A DNA stretch of 64,000 nucleotides, taken from contig OZ022261.1 in the NCBI GenBank assembly GCA_963978905.1, positions 33,960,102 to 34,024,101 of the forward strand, in the 5' to 3' direction. The DNA is from Trichostrongylus colubriformis. Taxonomy: Eukaryota > Nematoda > Chromadorea > Rhabditida > Trichostrongylidae. The notes under the pieces are model-generated. The model saw only the letters and a program-made list of their open reading frames with translations, made no database searches and was not told where the DNA came from. Below, in pieces: positions 33,172-45,250 of this stretch (the stretch's first letter is position 1; each line of letters opens with the position of its first letter). The position numbers and the translations under genes are program-made.

Positions 33172-34745
33172 TGAGCTGCTAAGGATGTGGAAGCTGAAGC
33201 TTGCGTAGAATTTTCAACCTCCCTCGATTAAGAAACAACCGAGATGTCTCAAATTCACCGAATAGGCATAAAATCACGTAGAGAACACGATGTGGAACGT
33301 CGTTTTTCGAGAGTGGAAATTTTGAGTGAGAAAATGCTATTTATTTCAAAAAAGGCGCGTCAAAAGTTTGGAAACTCCTCAATAGCAAAGAAAATCGAAC
33401 CTAATAACGTCAGAATACGAGACAAAAACTAGTACTTCGTTGGATAACCGCGTGAATCAATGACAGCCTTACACTTTCTGGGCATTGACTCGATCAGAGC
33501 ATTAATTTTGGACGGAGAAATCGAAGCCCATTCTTTCAACAAAATATCATACTTTTCATCGCAATTCTTCACTGGAATGTGTCTTGTAAGACGCTGAATT
33601 TCCTCCCAAAGGTGCTCAATCGGATTGAGGTTCGGACTTTGGCTTGGCCACTTTATGGCAGTAATTTTATTCGATCTCAGGAAGTCGGTCACGAGGCGGT
33701 AGGCATGCTTCGGATCATTGTCATGCTGAAAAAACCATTCCCTAGGCATTCTTCGACGAGCAAAAGGAAGCATGGTACTCTCCAGGTCACCCTTGTACGC
33801 GGACGAGTCCATATACCCTTGGGTACGGAAAAGTGGGCCAACGTCACATAGACCAAAACATGCCCATATCATCACATTACCCCCGCCATGCTTCACTGTT
33901 GGTACCTGGTACTTTCGGTGATTTCTCTTGTTCACAGGACGCCTCACGTACTTCAAACCACCGCTGCCAAAGAGGCAGAACTTCGATTCATCGCTGAACA
34001 ACACTTTTCCCGACTCTTCTCTGGTCCAGGTAAGGTGCTGACGTGCGAAACTCAGTCGCGCCTTCCTCTTCCTTGAGCTCACTAGTGGCTTCCTGCTGGG
34101 ACTGCTTTCAAATAATCCGCCAGCTCTCAGACGACGCTGAACAGACCTTTGGCTGACAGAAAGGCCCTAAAAATTTGTCACTTGCTTGAGAATGTCCGTT
34201 GACGAAGCGCGCGGGTCAGCATGCGTGGCCCTTACGATGAATGTGTCGTCCCTTGGTGTCTTTTTACGAGCTCTCCCTGAACGATGAGTCCTCACCACAC
34301 CTCCTTGCCTTTGGTAGCGCTTGAAAATCTTGGTGATCGTGCTTTTAGCGAGGTGATACTGCTCTGCAAGAAGGTTCTTGGGCGTTCCAGATTGATTGGC
34401 CCGAACAATCGCCTCCTGCAGAGCTAGTGCTACTTCTTTACCAGATCCCATCTGAAAATGAGATACTGTGCCATAACTTTACCTAAAACTATGAAACAAT
34501 TGCGAACCTCCACGACTTAGCAGCGGAATGATATCGTTACAAGAGAGTTTCCATACTTTTGACGCGCCATATTATGAGTAAATCACATAATGTAGACCAA
34601 TTAATCGATTACCGGCAAGCGATGTCACGCATGTGTTCCCTACTCAATTCTATACTTACCATGTGAACTTGAGAAAACTCGGTTGTTTCTTAATAGAGGG
34701 AGGTTGAAAATTAAAAAGTTTCCAAACTTTTGACCGCTACTCTAT
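33172..34745 (-). mobile_element. Tc1-like DNA transposon with IR/DR-type ends
   Basis: The transposase is flanked by long diverged inverted repeats. The block CAACCTCCCTC(G/T)ATTAAG lies at about 33215 and, inverted, at about 34711. An inner motif GGCGCGTCAAAAGT is present at about 33355 and, inverted, at about 34569. On the right a second copy, GCGGTCAAAAGTTTGGAAAC, sits at the outer end about 170 bp away. Two transposase-site-like repeats per arm is the IR/DR plan known from some Tc1-like elements. The left outer site is degenerate, so the left boundary is approximate. Confidence 0.85.
33429..34451 (-). pseudogene. Tc1-like transposase interrupted by one in-frame TAG
   Basis: Cut-and-paste transposase of about 340 residues, the usual Tc1 length. 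The N-terminal part (34451-34170) has the helix-turn-helix region (LAEQYHLAKSTITKIFKRYQ) and a GRARKKT basic hook. The C-terminal part has DDE-type motifs: first aspartate in LFSDESKFCLFG, second in FFQHDNDPKHAY, and the glutamate in NPIEHLWEEIQR. Both halves are in the same frame, separated only by TAG at 34167-34169. No other lesion was seen, so inactivation looks recent, or a single sequencing error is possible. Nearby + strand frames are shadows. Confidence 0.9.
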
Positions 34746-35492
34746 GGAACCCAGTCCCATCCGCCATAAACAGTTCATACATCAATTGTCTTCGTGCGAC
34801 ACAACTATAGTACGTAAGACTGACAAAACAGCGATGTTGTCATGGTGAATGTTTAATGCAAGCTTCGATGTTGTATCCTTACGCTTAGCTTGTGCATAGC
34901 ACAGATAACGAAGAACACAAACAGTGAAGATTTAGGACAACCAGTTATACAACGACAGTATATTTGATTTGAACACTTCAAACCTATAACATAACACTCA
35001 GGATGAGCTCGAACGTTAGAAGAATTTAGATGTAACAGCCTTATAAAAAGTGTAGCAATTGAATCATAACCAATAAATTCATTTTTCGGAAACTGAACTG
35101 AATGACTAGAATCTACAGCCATAGGCAACTAGAATGGTTATGAAGACGATTAAAAAAATCTGTGCACTTATAATGACAGCCGGAATGAATCGTGTCACTG
35201 TTGTAGAAAGCGTTGTACGTATTTAAAAGAAAAAACCACCGGTGAAAAACAAAAAGCTGCACGGAACATAGCTCGAAGAGAGATCGCAAGCATTGGACTG
35301 CACATATTCGCTACACCGTCATTAATGTGTGGATTTGTGCATTAACTTTCTAAACTTTCAATAATGTCATCTAATACGTCGCACACACAATTATATATGA
35401 ACCAATCGCAACATATAGGGATTGTCCATCCAACAAAAAGGTAGATAGAGCTATTTAGTTGCACGTGTGCACTAACGATTTCATTTGATCAG

Positions 35493-37333
35493 TCAGAGTT
35501 GCGGAAGAGGAGGATCCACAATTGGGTAAAAAAAAACATTGTGTTTTCATGCGTAGTGATATGTGGCAACGGTTAAATCGTATGTACAGCACAATGAGAC
35601 AAGAACAACATATCGGATCTACGGATGTGTGCATCCAGTTATTTGAAGATAATGATCCCGTTAGGTGTGTCTTTCTAGTATTCTTTGATTCACAACTCCT
35701 TTCAAACCTCCTCTAGCGTTCCGTGATTCCCTATAATGTTTTTGTACAGCTGCGATGACAGGAATCTGAAAAATAAATTAATTACTTCACGAAAATGCAA
35801 GTTGACCAAATTTTGTGTCTATTCATAATTTTTATCAGTACAAGCTCACGCAATAATTTTTTTCATGTGTATGGAATTTGATTCGATTCACTTTCTGGAC
35901 AATTATTTGCTTCTGCTTTAGATTTCGGGAACCGATATTTGACAGGTCTACTTCTAACAGCCCGATCACGGGCTGCGTTCATACTTTGCGCTGGAGCGAG
36001 ACAGAGCGGCAAGGGTTAGGTACAGAGACGACGCGGCCAACGAGGGACATGGGTCGAGACGCAGAGCTATGCAGCCACGCCCTGCCGCCGGCACCGCAAA
36101 GCATAAACGCGGACTTAGCCAACTATTCCACATTTGAACTCCTGCAGCAGCGTGTGAAATCACGACATCGCAGAATCACCAAGTACATGGCGCCTTACCC
36201 TGAAGGTCTTTACACTATAAACTAATTACAAGCGCCTCCGCTCATTCAGTTTCATTACGCAGTTACAGTCCCTTTCGAAAAACTGACGGGGCGTGTCCCT
36301 CGGATTTGGATGAACGTGTATCAAACTCTCTCAACTCTCTCACCCTGCCACACACTCTCACTCTCGCCACGTACTTTCACTCTCACCATCCACCCAAGTC
36401 CGTAGGAAACGCCCGTCAGTTTTTCCGAAAGGGACTGTAGCATCAGCCACGCTGTTACTTTTGTAGGAGGAGCAGTTTATAGGATTGGCACAGGTCATTA
36501 AACAGGCATGCCCAGAACTTATACATCACAAGGTGCTCAACCTAACGCGCGACCATAACGTGACCATTCTGCCACATGGCCGAGACAGTATTCATTTCAG
36601 ATGTAGTCCGCATAAGAAACATTTATAGTCCCATACAGATCCTATGGTGGAAAGCATTCATTAAAGGCACACCACGCGATAATCAGATTAGTGGCTCACC
36701 TTCATAGTCAGGAGATCCCTTGGATAACTGTTCAGACTGCATCTTTGTTGCGGCTTCACGGTGCACCCTCACGGTATTGTGCCTGCTTGATCTCAACCGA
36801 GCCCCGCCCACCCAACCAAGTCACACGTAGCCTTAGACGAACAATTTCCAATGTAAAGTTGTTTTCATAATCAAAGTGTTTCAACAAATTTTCTTCTCTT
36901 ACTGCCAGTTTCCTTCCCCAAGCGGGCTCCACTTTAGATTTGCTCGTCTAAAGCTGGGTGTGATTTGGTGGTGGGCGTGGCTCAGTTGTGTTTGAAGAGG
37001 CACAACACCGTGAGGGTGCACGGTGCAGCCGCAACAAAGGTGCAGCGTGAGCAGTTATTCGAGAACCTAATTGCTCCAAGAAGTAAGCCACATCTGATTA
37101 TTGCGTGGTTTGCCTTTAACACAGTAAATCCGCAACATTATTTCTCATTCCTCGACTATCACGCCTTCTAGAGACCAAACCTTCACTTGAGTTGGATATT
37201 TTTGCAGGACATGAATGAGTACCTTTCGAAAAAAACATCAGTCCACAAAAACGACGTAACAGTCACCCAGGCGGAGGACAATAGCTGCAGTTTCGTGGAA
37301 TTATCTCACAATCCACAATATGTCGACCACTGA
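35493..37333 (+). CDS. Uncharacterised gene fragment with an exon reading through a MITE
   Basis: Exon 35493-35664 reads AEEEDPQLGKKKHCVFMRSD and then MWQRLNRMYSTMRQEQHIGS up to NDPVR (donor AG|GTGTGT). It joins in phase to exon 35922, starting FREPIFDRSTSNSPIT. That exon stays open through an inserted palindromic MITE (35969-36116) and continues NYSTFELLQQR, ending either at the TAA at 36223 or at donor GTGAAA (about 36155) with splicing to 37208-37333. The latter is a polar terminal exon DMNEYLSKKTSVHKND ending VDH-stop, in phase 0. A possible 5' exon begins at ATG 35134 or 35140 and ends at about 35213 in the right phase. The family is not recognised. The support is splice-phase agreement only, and the 3' structure is a guess. 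Confidence 0.42.
35969..36116. repeat. About 150-bp MITE, copy 4, inside an open exon
   Basis: It runs from CGGGCTGCGTTCATACTTTG to CGCAAAGCATAAACGCGGAC. It interrupts the exon that begins at 35922, and the reading frame stays open across it. Confidence 0.75.
36264..36439. repeat. 160-bp palindromic repeat, third arm type
   Basis: The arms TACAGTCCCTTTCGAAAAAC and GACGGGGCGT pair with the right end. The core again carries CTCTCACCCTGCCACACACT. It lies just after the candidate exon ending near 36225. Confidence 0.78.
36662..37119. repeat. Foldback repeat with CAACAAAG ends, copy 2
   Basis: The outer ends AAAGGCACACCACGCGATAA and its partner near 37110 are present, with GCACAACACCGTGAGGGTGC in the right arm. 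It is the most complete copy of this family. Confidence 0.78.
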
Positions 37334-39684
37334 GACACCAGCTCCCAAGACCGTAATTGGAAAGACTTTTTTAACGGGTGTACGCCATTACAACAGAAAA
37401 CTCGCTTTGCGGCGTTCGGTGTGTGACGCGATAGTGAGCAATGTGCGCTGTAATGGATTGGCGGTGGCCTATGGTTCATTCTAGGCGTAGTCGCTTCAGA
37501 GCTCAACCAATATGTTAAAATAACCAACTTGTTCGCACCATGGCGTCGCACGGTTAACGCGGCCACGCGAATTTCTGTTCTAATGGCACTCACTCCTTTT
37601 GAACCGATTCGGGTACGGAAGACCAGCGCAACAAGAAGCAACACACCGTTGGATGCACCAGGATTGGATACTGGTTGAAGACCAGGTATGATCCCCTCCC
37701 TACTATCAATTCTCATCAAAGACGGATTTTCGCGACGAGTGCTTGACAGAAGATGGTGGACAAAAGGCCAAACCAAACTGTGGCCGTTGCCACGCACACA
37801 ATGGCTACTTGGTCGGCGGAATCAGATGCAAGACGACACGCGGGAATGTTGACAAGTTGCGGTCCTCCATCAATGGGGCGCCTGGTGCAATTTATGGAAT
37901 ATTCTAGCGCATCTTTTGCATTTCCATACTGCGTTCTCTCAGTTCGCCGAAAATCAACCACGATTCTCTATTGTACCATGGTAATTGGGAACTTTTTGTT
38001 AGGAACTTCCATACTCGTGACTGCATCCCACTTAGTCAACGTCGGTGCTGCCACCAAATCAACTAAAACAGCACTAACGATTAGGAGGGAAAGTAGATAT
38101 CCAAAATGTCCGAGCAGTCAGGGTTTTTCTTCTCCTGCGGTTCCAATATAGGAATGTGAATGGGAGAGAATTTGACACACATTATGTGCTACAACCGTTG
38201 AAATTCAGTGCCCATCGGCTCCTCCTATAGCACACCTCTAAACAATTCACGAACCTCCATTATGTAAGGCAGAAACCAATAAATATCCACTCTATAGATG
38301 TCCAATACGCTAAATATGCTACGTATCTTAGAAGGACTGATCGAACCCAACCACTCCAACAAAATTTGTGGAAACCACTGACATTCTGTGGTGAAAAGAG
38401 AGAGGGAGTAACGCGGCTCTCGCAGACGTAGAGCATTCGCGCACGAGCACCCAAGAATTTGGAATACCAAGAAGAACTCGTGAGAATTACTGTGGCAATG
38501 ATTATAAGTCGAAGACGCACAAGTCAAGGCTTAAATTTCGGGTGCATTATTGATTGGCGGCGCATCAAGCAAGCTAACGCGATGGTAAACATTTCCAACT
38601 GCTGAAGCGCACCTGAAGATGTTAGCACACAAAAGCGCCAACGAACCTGGAACAATGGGTGGCGAGACAACTGTTCATAGAACACGCCCTACTCATTGCC
38701 TAAATTGTTAGCGGGTACGCGAAAAAATCATTATAAAAGTGGTTCCAAAACGCGCTAGCGTTTTTGAAGTCAGCGAGGAATGGTGGAATACTCAAAATGA
38801 AAGTGCTAAATAGTGTGACATCGAAGAGAAAACTGAACAAAACTGCCAGAAATTCCTGGAATAGGACCCCCATCTTCCATCTCAACTACGATGGCGAGCG
38901 TGTTTTTCGGCCCACCTCAACTCTAACAACATATCAGGGTCACATAGAGCTGTAATTAATGGCGTTTATTCATAGCTAGGACGCGATCACTTGCAGGAGG
39001 AGCTATGCCAAAGAGGAGCCTGCAAGCAGCGCGGGGCTTCGTTGGGGAACTAGAGCGCCCTTCACCGTGACTCGCGCCATACACTCTCACAAAAAAGACG
39101 CGGACGAAAACGAAGCTGAAACCTCGGGATTGATCAATCTCTTACAGTGCACCACCGATATGCGACTTCTGTAAAGGCAAATAGCCTGCACAATGGCTGG
39201 AATTATGACATCCGATGAATACTTCTATGGAAATGCTGTCCTATCATTCTTCATGAAAGATAAAGGCCAGAATAGAGGCGAGCAGAATCCATTTCATATA
39301 TTTATATGTGGCGGCAGCAATACACGTCATCCCAGCTACGTCATTTCTCCGTAAACGCTATCAAAACGGTAGATTAGATCTATGCGGAAAGTAATTCGCA
39401 CTCTCTCCAAATCAGTCGTAAAATTCGTGAGTTTTGAATATGCCTGGTGCTGTGTAACAAACTTCAAATTTTCGCTGAGAATGATCTATTCATAAAATAT
39501 TCCCAATCATGAATTCACTTCAACTACTGCAAAGTACTGCAACTACTACAGTACCGCAACAGCGAAGTACCAGCAGACAATTTTCAGCGGAACCACCTCG
39601 TTTGAGACAGTACAAAACTCTCGTTTCAAGCTCACAACCAAGAACGACGGTGCCATCAATAAACTCGTCAAAAGAAGAATATAC
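37334..39684. other. No gene established
   Basis: Several frames (37306-37797 -, 37753-38151 +, 38225-38527 -) overlap one another without splice support. The last exon of the - strand RGS gene should be here but was not found. Confidence 0.4.
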
Positions 39685-40356
39685 CTCGGATAGGAATCTC
39701 TTTGCATGAGTGTGTAAATCTGGTTTTGTGCTTCATCAAACGTCGCTGATGACGGTCGTGACATGTTGGTATTCACGATCTCACGTACTCTTGAGTCCAA
39801 TGAGACTTCCTTTGGCGACAGTATCGAAATGAAATCCTCGTAAATGATGCGAGCCTTAAAAAGCATCTTAAGGCGCATAATTGAAATTGCACTCGCAGTA
39901 GAGATAATTGGATCACAGAGAAATTTCTCAGGGAAGTGCGTTGTCATTCGTAATCTGTTCACACAATGCTGAGAGCGAAACAGTTTCAGATCACTATGGA
40001 GATGTGGACATAAGAACATAAAATATGACTTACTTTCTCTTCGATTTTTTCAGCATTCTTTTCTCGTTTCAGCTCTTCACAGGCTTGCCAAAACAGTATG
40101 TTCTCGTCCGAGTATTCACCCTTCAAAAATTCCGCAAAGTACTTCTGACCCACTGAAATTTCAACAATTAGAACCTAGAAATATAGTGCTTTTTAGAAAT
40201 TTCTATACACAGAACTCTCAACGAAGAACGATCCTTCGTATCTCTGCTCATCTGTAATCCCTGGTTGCGGAGATAAAACGACACCAATACTTACGTTTGT
40301 TTTTCATGAGATTCTCGAACGATTGCGACCAAGCATAGACGACTTCGTAAGTGGGT
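39685..40356 (-). CDS. RGS-domain protein, RZ-subfamily like, partial (three exons)
   Basis: Regulator of G-protein signalling, which speeds GTP hydrolysis by G-alpha subunits. Three phase-consistent exons run down the - strand: 40356-40295 (PTYEVVYAWSQSFENLMKNK), 40152-40034 (GQKYFAEFLKGEYSDENILF, then WQACEELKRE) and 39854-39685 (ARIIYEDFISILSPKEVSLD through MQRDSYPR). Together they cover about 117 residues, nearly the whole RGS fold. The wording SILSPKEVSLDSRVRE and QIYTLM-RDSYPR is that of the GAIP/RGS17/19/20 (RZ) group. The final exon, after PR at phase 2, was not located downstream. The N-terminal exons should lie above 40356. A - strand frame at about 43000-43250 containing TPTPSRRNSVSLDNHWPN is one candidate, but it is unproven. 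Confidence 0.85.
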
Positions 40357-43049
40357 CTGAAACAAGCGATAAAAATGAGTGGAAGTGGAAGAAATTAACG
40401 CATATACTGCCAAACACATTATATTATCAGAGGACATGCATACAGAGGACAAATACGTATTGAAAATCCACTATCAGCTGAGCTTCGGGAGGGACCGCGG
40501 TTTGAAATTCCTTCTTTAATAGAAGTTTAACAATTAGCGATTACAAGAAGTAAACTGTATAGTGGGTGCTGCAAGAAAGCATTCACATATCTGTGATAGG
40601 CTATACATTTTCCATCGCGCATGTCAGCATGGTCCAAGCGCAAACTTGCTAAAACCCCAAGATTGTGATCACATAAATGACCTGAATGAAAATACTTCCA
40701 TTTACTTTGGTTACAATGTCAAATTGTACTCATCAGAGTGCGAACTCTGAGCTAAACAATATTTGATAACCCAACACGGTTACCAGTACAAAAGTGAAAG
40801 AAGCACAATATGTGGGCAAATTAAAGTGGGGAGAGGGAGCGGGTGGAAGGGGGAGATGCTTTTCACCAACGTAGAAGCTCCTTTCCCTCCCTAGGCTTAA
40901 GCTAAAGCAGTTGAGATAGATGCCCTGACAGATGCTTTTTCATGTAGGAGGAGAGAATAATAATCTCAGCCTAAGCCTAGCGAAGGAAGAAGTTTCGGCG
41001 TCGGTGAAAAGTTGCGTTCCTCACCCACGACTTCAAGAGACCCCAAAATGTTTCACAGCATATAGAATCACCCTCCAAGGACGACTGTAAAAGGCGTCAA
41101 GCTACGGTAGCCGCTGGTGGTATGCAGTACACAAACTACCGGGACTTTTGACATTCAGTGATATGTGGACTCAGGTGCTATCTAACCGGTTTTATTTTCA
41201 CTTTTTCATTCGGTTTTCCATGATCACAATATATTAGGGACAGTAACTACGGTCTAATAGGGAAGTTCTTGGCATCATTTCCCCCATCTCCCCATCTTAA
41301 GTATACATAAAAAAAACTCAAAATATTGGTGATTAACAGGATCTCATCCCACTCAGAGAGATAAGTAGTAATTGACGTATCGCAAAACACTTGGGCTCCC
41401 CTCCACAAACGGTGAAAGATTCCTTTGTGACAATCGATATAATGCTAGCGGAATAATAAGTGACATGATGCTAGGATGTCATGATTCCTTGGCAAATCAT
41501 TTCCTTAACGTGGAAATTGATGGTCATGGGGACGTGAATAGTAAACAATATTTCACTTACAGTTTACCCTTCAATAAACACTCCAAAAGTCGTCATCAGC
41601 GCTACAATTCACGATCTCACACTATGCTACCGTTGCTACAGCCTTAAATTGCGCTGACAACAAAATTTCTCCTTATCAACGTCAGGCATTTTGACGTCTT
41701 AACGCGATTGGTTAACATAGTTACGATACCTGATTACTACGTTGGCTTGTTATTCACAACGAATACTAAAACTCACTTATCAAGATTGTCAGTGGTGCTA
41801 GAGGAAGGCTTCTTCTCAGTTCCGACCGTGGAACTGCAACAGAGATATGAAACGTTGCTAGAAAAAGATTACATCACTTCTAGAAACAAGTCACGTAAAA
41901 GCTAGTTTTAATTCTACATGATCACATAACTGAGGATAGTTATTACTACTAATGTAGACAAGAAAAATCCTGATCAGAAACAAATACAGTTGTATTGTTG
42001 CGTTATAACTGAGGAAATGGCGAGGAAACCTAGTCTATAAATTTAATAAGCTTTGGCTTAAACATGTTTCACACAGTTTGTTTTGAAAGTAGCAGTCACT
42101 CATCCAAAGGTAGAAAGTCATTAGGAAATTCGACAGAAATCCGATAATGCGTATTAGAAAATAAAGGGGGCAAGTTGATGTGTTCAATGTTTCGCATGGA
42201 TGGTAGAGAACCCCGTGCTACTGTAGCTGTTGATGGACGGGCACTCATTTTTGCGTTATTTTCTTGCTCTTTTCTACCTGACGGCCCCTAGAACTATCAT
42301 CTACCATCTAGGCGTATTTTTTTCTGAATTTCAGAGAGATGGAATCTCGCTTCCACTGCTTCCCTGAAGTTCGTCGAGATAGATAACGTCAAGAGAGTAC
42401 CTCCGAGCAAAATTTAGGATGCACCCAAAATAAGTGATGGGGCATTAGGTCAAAAGAGTCGGAAGCTGGAGACTAATTGTTTTCTCAAAAATTATACATA
42501 TAATAACTCGAAATCAGATAATTAGGTTTTTTCTTGGTTCTACAGGATTGCTGAGAGCCATGTTCATTGATGACTAGTGGTGTGTAAAAAAACAGTCGAA
42601 GCTGGAGTGATGCAGTTTCGTGATTCCATAGATGTCCTGATGATTGATAGTTGCGCAATTGTACTATTGAACGCTTCTGAAGCCCGTGTAATTATCAGGG
42701 CTAAAGAAGCCTCATCAGCTCACAAGTAACAAGAGTTTTATGGATCTTATGATATGAGCTCATGAAGAATAACTTGTTTGCTGACATTCTCGATGAATTA
42801 ATGGAAAGGCAGTCAAAATGTGGTAATTTTTCAAGCATTAGACTGTAAGATGAATGGCGTGTATCTTTCCAATATTGATTAATTTTGCTGTATGTATTTT
42901 GCTTACACCTGTTACACAGTTCACTGTGCTCTAATTCGTTTTTGAGCAGGCTACGATGAAATTCGAAATGAAAAAATGAAAAGGATTCACCTGTGGTTTT
43001 GGCCCATGAAATCACAATCGCAGATGAGGATTTTCATAAGCATACTATG
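40357..43049. other. Probable RGS gene intron region
   Basis: AT-rich, with the foldback at 40855-41012. N-terminal RGS exons are expected on the - strand; a weak candidate lies at about 42870-42992 (bounded by CCACAG and GTGTAAG). Confidence 0.4.
40855..41012. repeat. Short foldback repeat
   Basis: TTTTCACCAACG and CCCTAGGCTTAAGC on the left are matched, inverted, by CTCAGCCTAAGCCTAGCG and CGTCGGTGAAAAG on the right. Confidence 0.6.
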
Positions 43050-43458
43050 AAATCGTGGCCGCCAGTGTTGTGGGGTTTGAGTGGTACGATGCTGATGGTC
43101 GCCCGGTAAGTTCGGCCAGTGGTTGTCTAGAGAGACAGAATTTCGACGAGAAGGAGTAGGTGTGAAAGCCGTTTGGACACGGTGCTCGCTTGAGGCCACG
43201 CACCGAGTATGCGGCACACGTATACACACATACACACACGCGGATCGATGCACCGCGGGACTCGATGGAAACGGACAGACAGACGTGCTAGTGCTAGGCT
43301 AGAAAAGGAGGAATGAACGGAGAGAGTGAGTGGACGCGTGAGTGAAACAGACGAAACGAGGCGCGGAGAGAGGGACAAGCAGCGCTCAACGACGGTTGCG
43401 AGGGGTGAAATAGCCGCGCCATCGCCACGGCGGCCATCCCTCTCCTCCAACCGTCAGC

Positions 43459-43542
43459 ATGGCCGTCACACAGCCAGACGTAGTCAACGGCGATATGACG
43501 ACGATGACGACGTCGCGTGCAATTGATCAGCGTTATGTGTCG
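43459..43542 (+). CDS. Possible first coding exon in a GC-rich segment
   Basis: An ATG after a GC-rich, purine-rich leader opens 28 codons (MAVTQPDVVNGDMTTMTTSR, AIDQRYVS) to a GT donor at 43543. Local base composition (43260-43460) differs sharply from the AT-rich surroundings, as a promoter or 5' UTR might. No convincing second exon was found downstream before the repeat block at 44.3 kb. The - strand RGS gene might start on the other side of the same segment. Confidence 0.22.
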
Positions 43543-44904
43543 GTTCGATGTCGTGGTGAACACTGCACCTCACAAGAGGTGCATCGTAGAAAGTATATGG
43601 ATAAATATTGTGAGAACGACTCCACTTATCATTACGCACTTATGTCATGTACATAAGTACATATATTCGTACTAAATAATGAAATAATTTTGCGTCATTC
43701 ATCACGTAATTTGGTGGCTTCCGGAAACTTCTGTGGGTGGGGTTAATAGAGTAGGCGCGTAGTACTACTGTACTTCATTTGAACTGTTGCAGTTTGGCCT
43801 GAGATGAAAATGACTTTTTTTCGTGGTTGTAAAGGTTAGGAGTATTATTTTATTTCTCTCGCAGTTGGATGATTCATTTTTCGAAACAGTTGGGGCTTTT
43901 AGATACTTAACATATATCGATATATCAGTATAAATGGGGCAGAGGTGGTGTAATGACAGATTGCGCGCACTCTCACTCGCACGGTGCAGGTATCAAATTC
44001 CGCATCAATACTCTTTCAGGCCCCGGAAGCCTTCCATTTCTCCGGGGTAGAGATCAGTAGCATACACGTTCGGCGATAAATGCACTCACGCGGCGCATCC
44101 CAGCAAGATATAGATAAACGCCTAAGACTTTAACCTTTTTTTATTTATGATACAAAGGAAGGAATCGGAGCTCAAAAATGAATTCGAATACAATGTAACT
44201 TATGAGACTGTTTTGCCCTTATTCTTAAAGTTAGTATATATACAGAATCCATTATCAAAAATCAAAGCCTTATTTTTAGTTCGGAAAAAAGTTGCAGCAA
44301 AAATTTTTATACAACCCAATATCCCTATCCCTACTATCATACCTTGTCATACCTTACATATACCGGGAGTTTGGTTTGTCTATCTTTTTGTCTCTCTGTC
44401 TGTCCACCCGAAATCCGACATAACCTGAGAAATTAGCGGGAAGGGTCGGCTCAAGTGTGGGTTGGGTGGGGCATGGCAGGTCCGCCCCCTGGGGGCGGGT
44501 CGTGCGATAAAATGCTTGGTGTATAGGTGCAATATTCTATAATTCGCTCCGAAAGAGCTTAGGCGTCGGGATAAGGTGGGCCAAAATGGAGCAAGGGTGT
44601 TTGTGCTGGTTAAAGGAGACAGGCCCTCGGTGGGCGGGGCATGCTCTAAGTAGGTGGTGCTTGCCACAGATGTTCATCACTTGCAACCAGGAGAGTGGAA
44701 AATTTTTTTTACAGGTCAACTATGTCCAAGGCGTGTTATGGTTAGTGGAGGCCCGCCATAATGGGCGGAACGTGCAATAAACAATGTCGTGCTCACCCAC
44801 AGAAATTATAATCTCGATCCAGGACGGTCTAGGGTCCAGATAAAAGCTCAAGTTATTTGAAGCTGCTAGAGTGACAAAAAGTAACCCACGGTAGGCGAAG
44901 CGTC

Positions 44905-45250
44905 ACCAGGATATTGATTGAAAATATCAGTTTTCGTGCAGAAGGCTGGAAACGGCTTATGGACCACACCACCGAGTGAGTGCCCTCATAAAAGTTGAAA
45001 TTTTACAACATCATGCAGCAGTCGATATTTATTGAAAATATCGGTTTCTACGCAGAAGGCTGGAAACGGCTCATGGACCATACTACTGTTAAGTGCCCTC
45101 ATAAAAGTTGGAATTCTACAATGTCATTCATCACCGACAGATATTGATTGTAAATATCGGTTTTTGTGCAGAAGGCTGGAAACGGTTTGTGGACCATACT
45201 ATTGATTAGGTGCCCTCATAAATGTTGAAATTCCACATCATCACGGATCA
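44905..45250 (+). repeat. Three tandem copies of a 115-bp unit
   Basis: GAAGGCTGGAAACGG occurs at 44941, 45055 and 45171 (periods 114 and 116), each with ATATTGATTGAAAATATC-like sequence before it and GCCCTCATAAA after. A further, partly damaged copy lies near 47520-47690, and inverted copies lie near 49080-49280. Confidence 0.85.

Noticed and set aside
37306..38151. 163-codon minus and 132-codon plus frames
   Set aside because: They overlap on opposite strands and have no splice support or family features. A repeat origin is more likely.
43294..43563. Serine- and proline-rich minus-strand frames
   Set aside because: They are low-complexity products of a GC-rich purine tract, with no initiation or splice evidence.
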